A stretch of 37,397 nt of DNA from a virus. The position numbers and the translations under genes were made by a program. Below are positions 1 to 5,190 of the stretch, one piece after another. The notes under the pieces are model-generated. The model was not told the DNA's origin, did not search any database, and worked only from the letters and a program-made list of their open reading frames with translations. The DNA is taken from IMG/VR virus record IMGVR_UViG_3300033571_016342, positions 1 through 37,397 of that record; one strand, 5' to 3'. Each line of letters starts with the position of its first letter. The stretch's first letter is position 1.

Positions 1-65
1 ACTAACAAACCATTAATATAAAGATTTGGTAGTTGTATAATCGGGTCATTTTGATATTGAGACAT
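1..65 (-). CDS. 5' fragment of a virion structural gene (split by window edge)
   Basis: An ATG at 65 preceded by GAGGA at suitable distance opens a frame reading MSQYQNDPIIQLPNLYINGL and then runs off the left edge. The wording (short hydrophilic start, then IIQLPNLYINGL) is the kind of N-terminus I recall from phage head-region proteins whose later part resembles the open-ended gene at the right edge of the window (36741..37397). It follows coat in the transcription direction, where that right-edge gene would lie if the molecule were circular. The two pieces are not in frame if joined base to base, so a short stretch, probably some tens of bases, would be missing. Function unknown; decoration or structural protein is an inference from position. 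Confidence 0.6.
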   Translation of the reverse strand, partial: MSQYQNDPIIQLPNLYINGLL

Positions 66-67
66 AA

Positions 68-81
68 TTAAATCCTCTTAA
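68..81 (-). promoter_or_regulatory. Weak SD-loop hairpin before the split structural gene
   Basis: On the minus strand TTAA-GAGGAT-TTAA places the Shine-Dalgarno GAGGA in the loop of a 4-bp A/T stem. It is much weaker than the hairpins at scaffold, portal and gp10 and may be chance. It is listed because it has the same architecture. Confidence 0.25.
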
Positions 82-86
82 AATAT

Positions 87-112
87 TAAAAACCCCTCCT
101 AAGAGGGGGTTG
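87..112 (-). terminator. Intrinsic terminator after coat
   Basis: Read on the minus strand, AACCCCCTC and GAGGGGTT form a GC-rich stem (one C bulged) over a 3-4 nt loop, followed directly by TTTTT. It starts a few bases after the coat stop codon and ends before the ribosome binding site of the next gene. It should therefore cut transcript levels between coat and the downstream head-tail genes, or require read-through. Confidence 0.85.
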
Positions 113-114
113 GA

Positions 115-1431
115 TTAACCTTGAGATAAAGGAACAATAAAGCGCATTGAATATTCTGGAACTAGTACAGAACCATGTACTTCATCATAAATCATACCTG
201 TTTGGTTTTGACCAAATAAAGAACCATAAGTTAAGCGTAATGAAGCACCAGTTTCTGGGTCATATTCATTTGCAGTATCATATGGACTTTGTTCAGGCAA
301 TTGAGGCATAGCTAAATAAAGAGAATCACCGCCACAAATACCACCAGCTCTATGAGATGGTAAACCGCTTACTTGCATACCAGCAGTAATTGGATTGTTT
401 AAGTTTTGGTTAGCACCGCCAGCCCAATTTAATGCAGGTGTAATACTAATTGTCACATTACCTAAACCATTGGCAGCAGCGTCTGCGGTAGCCCTAAATT
501 GAACTTTGTTAGCAGATACTGAATGACCAATAAAGGTTAAGTAACGCATATTTGGTTTGCCAGCAACGCCATCATCAAATTCAAATAAGTCGCCTGCAAA
601 TACTGCTTGTAGATCGTTAGCCGAAGCACCAGAGAAAGTAATTTGAGTTACATTTTGTCCAGTAGGGTCGTTAGTAGAAACTACAGTTAAAGTTTGTCCT
701 AATACGCCAGTATTACCAGAAACATGAATTGGCATTAAGTTAGATTGATAATAACTAACTCTTGGGGTTCCAAAATCACCAACTTCATAAGACATTGCTA
801 TAGCGTTGTTTCGTTCTGGTGCAAATTGGTTTAAACCGTTACCAACGATTGATGGGATAATTGTATCTGGTAAGTATACTTTCATTCCTTCAGCAACAGC
901 ACCATAGTTTTTAAATAGCATATTTGCTTGTGCTAATTGTTGGTAAGAACTAATTGCAGTTGTACCGTCTCCAAAAAATCTATAAGGACCAGAGAAAGTA
1001 TTTTGTGTTCCATTAACTTGAGAAACTACACCAGAAATCCAGTTCAATGCGATATTTTTTTCAACTAAGTTTGCAAGTTCTGCAATAGCTGACTTGCCAA
1101 AAACACGCATATAATCTTCTTCACCTTTTTCTAAGTTGAAGATTCTTTGTTGTGAAGTAACTGTAAAGCTTGTGTTGTTAGCTTGATCTGCTACTAATTG
1201 TAATACACGCTGAGCAGCTGGTTCAAAACTTGCAACGAGGCCTGCGGCACTAGTAAAACGTGGTGGTAGGTCAAAAGTAACAGTTGAACCTAAGTTTGCT
1301 TGAATTTTATCAAAGTCTTTAAATTTTTTGTTTGATGTATTGATATGACATGCCATATTCAATAGCAATCCAAGTCCTGAACGTTGATAGGTTTGGACTT
1401 GTTGTAAAATGTTATTAGGAAATGTCGCCAT
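115..1431 (-). CDS. Major capsid (coat) protein, P22 gp5-like
   Basis: A 438-aa protein whose length fits the P22 coat family (P22 gp5 is 430 aa). Its N-terminal wording, with PPRFT following VTFDLP and then AAGLVASFEPAAQ, fits P22-type coat proteins. It would form the icosahedral shell through an HK97 fold; the insertion-domain region probably corresponds to the beta-rich middle (about residues 220-340). It lies directly after the scaffold gene with a 33-base gap, the P22 order scaffold-coat, and is followed by a strong terminator. The start at 1431 has a GGGG Shine-Dalgarno eight bases upstream. Assignment rests on remembered family similarity plus synteny. Confidence 0.9.
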   Translation of the reverse strand: MATFPNNILQQVQTYQRSGLGLLLNMACHINTSNKKFKDFDKIQANLGSTVTFDLPPRFTSAAGLVASFEPAAQRVLQLVADQANNTSFTVTSQQRIFNLEKGEEDYMRVFGKSAIAELANLVEKNIALNWISGVVSQVNGTQNTFSGPYRFFGDGTTAISSYQQLAQANMLFKNYGAVAEGMKVYLPDTIIPSIVGNGLNQFAPERNNAIAMSYEVGDFGTPRVSYYQSNLMPIHVSGNTGVLGQTLTVVSTNDPTGQNVTQITFSGASANDLQAVFAGDLFEFDDGVAGKPNMRYLTFIGHSVSANKVQFRATADAAANGLGNVTISITPALNWAGGANQNLNNPITAGMQVSGLPSHRAGGICGGDSLYLAMPQLPEQSPYDTANEYDPETGASLRLTYGSLFGQNQTGMIYDEVHGSVLVPEYSMRFIVPLSQG

Positions 1432-1464
1432 TTTATAACCCCATTAATAATTAAATTAATCGGA

Positions 1465-2163
1465 TTAGACTCTGTATTTCTTTCTATAATCGCTTACTGA
1501 AAGTGGTGAGCCTGCATCCGTGCCATAAGTAGTAGGACGCAATTGGGATAATGGGGCATTCGCAACTCGAGCTTTTGTGGCATCTTCATTTTCCTTTATA
1601 GATTGAGATAGCCTTTTAACGTGTTCTAAAGCATCTTCAGGACTTTGACTTGATAGCATTTCTAATTGCATTAGACCTAATCGATTTTTTCCAAGCTCAT
1701 ATAAAACATCGCCTGCGTTATCAACGGCTTCAGCTAAAAGATGGACGACATTAGGGAATTTTTCGATTCTAATGTTGCCTGCAACTTGGTCAAAATCTTC
1801 GTACTTAGATTTACCGGACTCAATTTTTTTCATGTAAGTATCAACAATTTTTTGCGCGTACTCTGTTTCGCTTTTTTGTCGAGCTTCTTGAATCCATTCA
1901 TCTCTTAAGCGTTGAGCTTCTTCAGCAGCAATTCGTCTAAAGTCATTAGAATCTTGAGTGATTTGTTGTGGTTGTGATTGGGCTTGTTGCTCTTGTCGTC
2001 TTTTGTAAGACTCAATAGCGTCATGCTTTGCTCGCCCCACAATTTCATTTAACTCTGATTGACGAAACAAGCGTTCGTCAGACCTTGACGTGTCATTACT
2101 TTCACTTTGAGTCGGCGTAACCTCAGAAACGCCTTGCTCTAATCCTTGAGCCATATTTTCCAT
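1465..2163 (-). CDS. Scaffolding protein, P22 gp8-like
   Basis: A 232-aa highly charged, helix-rich protein with a Gln-rich stretch (about 57-70). Residues 31-50 (RLFRQSELNEIVGRAKHDAI) resemble the start of phage scaffolds of the P22/podovirus type, and the C-terminus is basic (DYRKKYRV), as expected for the coat-binding helix-turn-helix of P22 gp8. P22 gp8 is longer (303 aa). The gene sits immediately upstream of coat. The start at 2163 is preceded by AAGGA, which lies in a perfect hairpin loop (see 2167..2179); an internal ATG at codon 4 is less well spaced. It assembles procapsids and would be absent from mature virions. Confidence 0.85.
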   Translation of the reverse strand: MENMAQGLEQGVSEVTPTQSESNDTSRSDERLFRQSELNEIVGRAKHDAIESYKRRQEQQAQSQPQQITQDSNDFRRIAAEEAQRLRDEWIQEARQKSETEYAQKIVDTYMKKIESGKSKYEDFDQVAGNIRIEKFPNVVHLLAEAVDNAGDVLYELGKNRLGLMQLEMLSSQSPEDALEHVKRLSQSIKENEDATKARVANAPLSQLRPTTYGTDAGSPLSVSDYRKKYRV

Positions 2164-2166
2164 ATT

Positions 2167-2179
2167 GCAAATCCTTTGC
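2167..2179 (-). promoter_or_regulatory. SD-in-loop hairpin of scaffold gene
   Basis: Minus strand GCAAA-GGA-TTTGC: a perfect 5-bp stem with the Shine-Dalgarno GGA in the loop, ending 3 bases before the scaffold ATG at 2163. One member of the hairpin family described in the findings; candidate translational operator for a CsrA-type protein. Confidence 0.6.
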
Positions 2180-2291
2180 TATTAACCCTGCTACGGTATC
2201 TCTATAAAAGAGGCCAACGCCTAACGAACGAGTCTCGGCATATTTTTAAGTCGCATGCTTGACTTAGCTATTAACCCCGCTACGGTAATCG
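2179..2291. repeat. Direct repeat pair in scaffold leader
   Basis: GCTATTAACCCTGCTACGGT at about 2179-2198 recurs as GCTATTAACCCCGCTACGGT at about 2269-2288, one mismatch in 20, about 90 bases apart. Both lie in the gene-free stretch upstream of scaffold. They would be in the scaffold leader if transcription enters from the right. Function unknown. Confidence 0.7.
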
Positions 2292-2331
2292 GATTTAAAA
2301 TCCGCTCTGCCTATTTGGAACTAGGAGGCAC
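2290..2331. promoter_or_regulatory. Structured element upstream of scaffold
   Basis: A 15-base near-palindrome CGGATTTAAAATCCG (2290-2304; 7-base arms around one A) is followed by TGCCT...AGGCA (2308-2312 with 2326-2330), which can enclose or compete with CCTA/TAGG. In RNA this would be two adjacent hairpins at the far end of the scaffold leader. It looks faintly tRNA-like but no tRNA can be folded from it. Role unknown. Confidence 0.4.
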
Positions 2332-2380
2332 CAAGGCATTAAGTTAAATATAAATCTAAAATTACAAGTTGATTTATTTT

Positions 2381-2420
2381 TTATTAACTTTTATATTATT
2401 TTATTAACTTTTATTAACTT
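2381..2420 (+). promoter_or_regulatory. Triple TTATTAACTT repeat (candidate operator)
   Basis: The 10-base word TTATTAACTT occurs at 2381-2390, 2401-2410 and 2411-2420, the last two tandem, directly upstream of the AlpA-like gene at 2433. The 10/20-base spacing puts the copies on one face of the helix, as expected for an autoregulatory site of a small HTH protein. No clear -35/-10 was found, so promoter position is uncertain. Confidence 0.5.
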
Positions 2421-2431
2421 CAAGGACGAAG
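2418..2431 (+). promoter_or_regulatory. SD-in-loop hairpin of the AlpA-like gene
   Basis: CTTC-AAGGAC-GAAG places the Shine-Dalgarno AAGGA in a loop closed by 4 bp, one base before the ATG at 2433. Weaker than the late-gene hairpins, but with the same layout on the opposite strand. Confidence 0.4.
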
Positions 2432-2432
2432 A

Positions 2433-2630
2433 ATGATAGAAATTAATGGGAAACACTATATAACTGAAAAAGAAGCCAGTAAAAAATATGGCTATTCTGT
2501 GCCATGGTTTAGGTTGTCTAGAAAGCAAAATGATGCCCCACCTTTTTGCCGACTTCGGGAAAATGGTAAAATTCTTTACTCAATTGAAGAAACAGACAAA
2601 TGGTTTCAAAATAGATTCAATATGAGATAA
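2433..2630 (+). CDS. AlpA/excisionase-like HTH DNA-binding protein
   Basis: A 65-aa protein with the HTH_17/MerR-like plan of AlpA and phage excisionase-type proteins: YITEKEASKKYGYSVPWFRL forms the helix-turn-helix, then a beta-hairpin wing (CRLRENGKILYSIEE) and a terminal WF. Such proteins act as small transcription regulators or recombination directionality factors. It is on the plus strand, isolated inside the minus-strand late region, next to its own TTATTAACTT repeats and upstream of the large repeat field 2830-3150, so it may bind these. No integrase is present for it to assist. Start supported by AAGGA. Confidence 0.7.
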   Translation: MIEINGKHYITEKEASKKYGYSVPWFRLSRKQNDAPPFCRLRENGKILYSIEETDKWFQNRFNMR

Positions 2631-2779
2631 ATATTATAAATTGGTATATAAATTTAATATACAAATTTTGATCAATTATTAAGTAAACATTAAGTAAAAA
2701 TTTTTTTCGTCTAATAACCTTGCGTTTTGTATTTACGTTTGCACAAAATGATTATACAGTGTGCTAAAAAATGGCTTAA

Positions 2780-2803
2780 GTCTGATTATCTTGTTAATCA
2801 GAC
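2780..2803. repeat. Perfect 9-bp inverted repeat
   Basis: GTCTGATTA (2780-2788) pairs with TAATCAGAC (2795-2803) around a 6-base loop. Outer AAG/CTT can extend it with one bulge. No T-run follows, so a plain terminator for the AlpA-like gene is doubtful. It could be a protein-binding dyad. Confidence 0.55.
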
Positions 2804-2830
2804 CTTTAGAAAATAAATAATTATACGACT

Positions 2831-2872
2831 CATGTCTTGCATGTCTTGATGTCTTGATGTCTTGATGTCTTG
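2831..2872. repeat. Five tandem ATGTCTTG units
   Basis: CATGTCTTG, CATGTCTTG, ATGTCTTG, ATGTCTTG, ATGTCTTG run head to tail (unit 8-9 bases) and directly precede the 11-base array. The period is not a multiple of three and no reading frame covers it. Confidence 0.85.
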
Positions 2873-2899
2873 ATATCGGTTGACAACTTTCCAGAAAAC

Positions 2900-3030
2900 T
2901 CATCGAACTCTCGTCGAAAGCTCGTCAGATATTCGTCAAACATTCGTCAAGCTTTCGGCTAGTCTTCATCGACTATTCGACTAGTACTCGTCGAGTTTGT
3001 CAAAGTTTGTCAGAAGGCTTGTCAGAAAAT
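2900..3030. repeat. 11-base periodic TCGTCA/TCGTCG array (about 12 units)
   Basis: TCATCG or TCGTCG/TCGTCA-type words begin at 2900, 2911, 2922, 2933, 2944, 2955 (TCGG), 2966, 2977 (TCGACT) and 2988, exactly 11 bases apart, then continue as TGTCA words at about 2998, 3008 and 3020. Consensus is roughly TCGTCRAANNT. One helical turn per unit would put every site on the same DNA face. Confidence 0.8.
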
Positions 3031-3046
3031 TTCCCGTTTCTCGACG

Positions 3047-3103
3047 GAAAAAAATAAATCGCGCTCGCGAAAAAAATAAATCGCTTTTGTATAAAAAATA
3101 AAT
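3047..3103. repeat. Phased A-tracts with TAAATCGC
   Basis: GAAAAAAATAAATCGC occurs at 3047-3062 and 3069-3084, 22 bases apart (two turns), with a third degenerate A6TAAAT at about 3093-3103. TCGCG/CGCGA (3059-3070) forms a small dyad between the first two. Phased A-tracts normally bend DNA. Confidence 0.7.
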
Positions 3104-3120
3104 TTTACAAATTGCAAGGT

Positions 3121-3149
3121 AAGGCGCAAACAAAACGTTTAAGGCGCAA
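3121..3149. repeat. AAGGCGCAA pair
   Basis: AAGGCGCAA at 3121-3129 and 3141-3149, 20 bases apart, ending the repeat field before the 59-aa gene. Confidence 0.6.
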
Positions 3150-3264
3150 GCTTTTTTTTAAATTGGTCAAATATTGTTTATAAGAAAAAAGATAGCAAGC
3201 AAATCCTTGCAAAATTAACAAATCTGCCCCACATAATAATTGAACTAAAAATAGGAGAGCTAAT

Positions 3265-3444
3265 ATGGATATTAAAAAATTAGAAGAGAGAGCACAAGAG
3301 TTAACTCAGCAAATCGAGCAATCAGCAGCTAATCATCATGGTTTGTTAGGAAGACTTACGGAATTACAGCATGTAATTAACCTTATACAAAAAAGTTCTG
3401 AAGAAAAAAAAGAAACGGAAATTCTTGCAAGTAATTGCAGTTAA
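3265..3444 (+). CDS. Small helical/coiled-coil protein, unknown function
   Basis: A 59-aa frame starting MDIKKLEERAQELTQQIEQS and ending ILASNCS, almost entirely predicted helix with heptad-like Leu/Ile spacing (L6, L13, I17, L28, L31, L34, V37, I41). AGGAG lies 8 bases before the ATG and a textbook terminator (3510) follows, so it is a well-delimited plus-strand transcription unit. Not recognised. Similar short helical proteins occur as phage accessory or RNA/DNA-associated factors, but nothing here decides. Together with the AlpA-like gene it brackets the repeat field. Confidence 0.65.
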   Translation: MDIKKLEERAQELTQQIEQSAANHHGLLGRLTELQHVINLIQKSSEEKKETEILASNCS

Positions 3445-3509
3445 ATTATAATTATCACAAGCGTGATTTTGTTCTCATATCCAGTGAATTAAAACTATTT
3501 ACACGCTAG

Positions 3510-3533
3510 ACGGCGGTTTATCCGCCGTTTTTA
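3510..3533 (+). terminator. Strong intrinsic terminator
   Basis: ACGGCGG-TTTAT-CCGCCGT followed by TTTTTATTT: a perfect 7-bp GC-rich stem and T-run on the plus strand. It ends the plus-strand island two bases before the stop codon of the convergent minus-strand gene at 3535. Confidence 0.9.
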
Positions 3534-3534
3534 T

Positions 3535-3690
3535 TTAAGCACGAACAGGTGTTTTGCCAGTGCGGCCACGAGTCCAGTCAGCTTGAGAATGTTTACCCTC
3601 TCCCATTTTACCATTATGGCCTGGTGCTGGTTTATGGTCTTTTTGTAAAACTCTGCTTATTCCTTTGCTCATTGGTTTTGATTTATGCAT
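3535..3690 (-). CDS. Small basic protein, unknown
   Basis: 51 aa beginning MHKSKPMSKGISRVLQKDHK, rich in Lys, His and Gly and ending TRGRTGKTPVRA. GGAG lies about 8 bases before the ATG (3690). It is the last of a run of very small basic genes between portal and the plus-strand island. No domain recognised; the composition suggests nucleic-acid contact or a virion-packaged basic peptide (inference). Confidence 0.6.
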   Translation of the reverse strand: MHKSKPMSKGISRVLQKDHKPAPGHNGKMGEGKHSQADWTRGRTGKTPVRA

Positions 3691-3700
3691 TATAATCTCC

Positions 3701-3808
3701 TTATTTCATACATTTCTTTTTAACCATTTTTTTCATCATGGCTTTATCTTGTTTAACATCTTCATGTTCCATTTTCTTTTTAATAACTTTTTTTACCATT
3801 TTTTTCAT
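3701..3808 (-). CDS. 35-aa Lys/Met-rich peptide
   Basis: The frame starts MKKMVKKVIKKKMEHEDVKQ and ends KKKCMK; about 40% Lys. AAGGAG sits 7 bases upstream of the ATG, and its ATG overlaps the TGA of the preceding gene (ATGA), so it is probably translationally coupled. It is short enough that it might be a leader peptide rather than a functional protein. No family recognised. Confidence 0.5.
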   Translation of the reverse strand: MKKMVKKVIKKKMEHEDVKQDKAMMKKMVKKKCMK

Positions 3809-3972
3809 TTAACACTCCTTGTTTTAGATGCTCTCATATTATCAACTAAATTTGGGTAAGGTCTTCCTGCGCGTTTAGCACTGGCTTTTGCACTTGTTTT
3901 TTGTTTAGTTGATAATTCTTTTGGTTTGCCTAATTTTTTAGGTCTTGGCTTATCCCATATAGGTGTTTTCAT
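3805..3972 (-). CDS. 55-aa basic protein, unknown
   Basis: Starts MKTPIWDKPRPKKLGKPKEL and continues with a Lys/Ser/Ala-rich stretch resembling its upstream neighbour (KASAKRAGRPYPN against KGRASAKAQG). Both ends show ATGA overlaps with adjacent genes, strong evidence for a real coupled gene. It may be a distant paralogue or partner of the 86-aa protein. Confidence 0.6.
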   Translation of the reverse strand: MKTPIWDKPRPKKLGKPKELSTKQKTSAKASAKRAGRPYPNLVDNMRASKTRSVK

Positions 3973-4229
3973 TTGCAATCCCATTTTCTTAAGGCTAAAG
4001 CCTTTCTTGTAGGCCGTCCCTTTTCATCTTTCATAGGTCCCGGGTTGCCGCTCATTCTTGCGCAAAAACTTTTTCTGCGTGCAGCAGCTTTTGGAGATTT
4101 TTTGGCTTGTTCTGAACTTACTGGCGGTTTCAAGTTCATGCCTTGGGCTTTTGCTGAAGCTCTTCCTTTAGCATTCAACCCGCCAGTGGGACTTTTACCT
4201 TCTTTTCTAGTCCATGCAGCTGTTTTCAT
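3969..4229 (-). CDS. Conserved small basic phage protein
   Basis: 86 aa. Its plan (AWTRKEGKSPTGGLNAKGRA..., then PPV..., then RRKSFCARMSGNPGPMKDEK and GRPTRKALALRKWDC) matches a small basic protein I have seen encoded by many aquatic and podo-type phages near structural genes, of unknown function. I chose ATG 4229 rather than an upstream start because the family begins close to the AWTRKEGK motif. The nearly invariant RKSFCARMSGNPGPMKD segment suggests a specific binding role. Its TGA overlaps the next ATG. Confidence 0.7.
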   Translation of the reverse strand: MKTAAWTRKEGKSPTGGLNAKGRASAKAQGMNLKPPVSSEQAKKSPKAAARRKSFCARMSGNPGPMKDEKGRPTRKALALRKWDCK

Positions 4230-4230
4230 T

Positions 4231-4689
4231 TTATTCTCCAGGCCAAATAATTTTAGGCAGTGAAGAAACAAAAGTATCAGCTAAAGGTATATCTGCGCCA
4301 CTATCAATTTCATTATATTTTGCAAAGACTAAATTGTATATTTGATCACGCCATGAAATAAAAGTTTCAGCTTCCGCACGCCAAATTTGATTTACAGAAG
4401 AAACATAACTTGCAATACTTAAAGTGTTATCATAACCTTTTTCTTTAGCTGTACTATTTAATAAATCCTTTACTAAAGAATCAACGGTTATTTTAAAGTT
4501 ATTTGAATTAAATTCTTTTTCATATTGAGGTATTTCATTTTCAAGCTCTTCAATAGTAGGCTGAGGCACCCCTGGAACATCCCATTTAGTTATAATATAT
4601 GTATTATCGTCATTAGTAAGACATACCACGATACTACCAATGGCTAGCTCTTTTGGATATTTTATTTGTAATAAATCAACAATATTCAT
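4231..4689 (-). CDS. Phage protein of unknown function, tail-fibre-assembly-like
   Basis: 152 aa. A beta-type N-terminus with WDVPGVPQPTIEELENEIPQ, a wording common in phage tail-fibre assembly or tail-adjacent proteins, then a helical C-terminal half (KGYDNTLSIASYVSSVNQIW... AETFISWRDQIYNLVF) typical of a phage family in which an aromatic/Glu/Trp-Arg helix follows a GY.n..s..sY motif. It may be a chaperone or a minor virion protein. Start ATG 4689 overlaps the stop of the 46-aa gene upstream (ATGA). Only the similarity in wording is seen; no function shown. Confidence 0.55.
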   Translation of the reverse strand: MNIVDLLQIKYPKELAIGSIVVCLTNDDNTYIITKWDVPGVPQPTIEELENEIPQYEKEFNSNNFKITVDSLVKDLLNSTAKEKGYDNTLSIASYVSSVNQIWRAEAETFISWRDQIYNLVFAKYNEIDSGADIPLADTFVSSLPKIIWPGE

Positions 4690-4826
4690 TTTTTAATTTT
4701 TCCTTTTTTAGACATTGCATACGCTATTGCGGCCGCTTGTTTTGGTTTTTTCCCAGCTTTTATTTCTGTTTTAATATTTTTTTTAAACCCTTTTGAGCCG
4801 GGTTTAGCACCTTTAATTAATGGCAT
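4686..4826 (-). CDS. 46-aa KQAAAIAYA-motif protein
   Basis: Starts MPLIKGAKPGSKGFKKNIKT; the centre reads GKKPKQAAAIAYAMSKKGK. The motif P(K/Q)KQA.AIAY is a hallmark of a very common small phage/bacterial protein family of unknown function. It overlaps its downstream neighbour by ATGA and begins one base after the upstream gene's stop, so it is part of the coupled cluster. Strongly basic. Confidence 0.65.
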   Translation of the reverse strand: MPLIKGAKPGSKGFKKNIKTEIKAGKKPKQAAAIAYAMSKKGKIKK

Positions 4827-5081
4827 TTAATAACACTCCCTTGTTTCTTTTGGATAATCTTCTTCAATAATTGGCCTTAAGTGATTTGGAATTCTGCTCA
4901 TAACATTTTCAAATTTCCATTTTTCTCTTTCATGCATTGGAGGCTTTTGTTTTCTTTCATAGACTTCAATTAGCGTTTGTTGTTTTAATCGTTCTATGTA
5001 TTTTCTTTGAGCCTCAGTTCTTGTGTCTCGTGCTATAGGTTGCTTCATATAAACTTCTTCTTTCTTCTGCATTTGCTCCAT
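4827..5081 (-). CDS. Unknown charged helical protein
   Basis: 84 aa from ATG 5081, preceded by AAGGAG 8 bases upstream. The sequence is charged and helical (TRTEAQRKYIERLKQQTLIE) and ends in RIPNHLRPIIEEDYPKETRE. A later ATG (5048) would remove the region overlapping the 58-aa gene and is the alternative start. Not recognised; lies in the portal-distal small-gene cluster. Confidence 0.55.
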   Translation of the reverse strand: MEQMQKKEEVYMKQPIARDTRTEAQRKYIERLKQQTLIEVYERKQKPPMHEREKWKFENVMSRIPNHLRPIIEEDYPKETRECY

Positions 5082-5190
5082 CAAGATGTCTCCTTACCTG
5101 CTGTTCTAATTGTCTGTCAGTTAATTTATACGTTTTTTTTAATTCTTTTGGGGTAGCACTATATAAATCTTGAAACGTTACTTTACTCAT
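5014..5190 (-). CDS. 58-aa protein overlapping its neighbour out of frame
   Basis: ATG 5190 overlaps the portal stop (ATGA) and has GAGGA 5 bases upstream; the frame reads MSKVTFQDLYSATPKELKKT and ends YSTRHKN. Its last 22 codons overlap the start of the next gene by 68 bases in another frame, so one of the two starts may be wrong or the overlap is real coupling. Helical, basic, unrecognised. Confidence 0.5.
   Translation of the reverse strand: MSKVTFQDLYSATPKELKKTYKLTDRQLEQQVRRHLDGANAEERRSLYEATYSTRHKN

Larger units (their letters stand above)
2640..3240. other. Gene-free, repeat-dense region
   Basis: No credible coding frame on either strand. It holds, in order: an AT-rich stretch, a 9-bp perfect hairpin (2780-2803), five copies of an 8-base word, an array with 11-base period, A-tracts about 22 bases apart, and a pair of AAGGCGCAA words. 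It is flanked by two plus-strand genes and closed by the terminator at 3510. Candidate roles are a partition or second replication site, a packaging or recombination site, or a noncoding RNA; none can be assigned from sequence alone. Confidence 0.7.

Noticed and set aside
2269-2335. tRNA-like look (GGATTTTAAATCC stem, AGGCACCA end)
   Set aside because: No complete cloverleaf folds on either strand: the acceptor partner is absent and the T-arm would precede the anticodon arm.
2831-3030. Possible CRISPR array
   Set aside because: Units are 8-11 bases without spacers, and no cas-like gene is present; this is a tandem/phased repeat.
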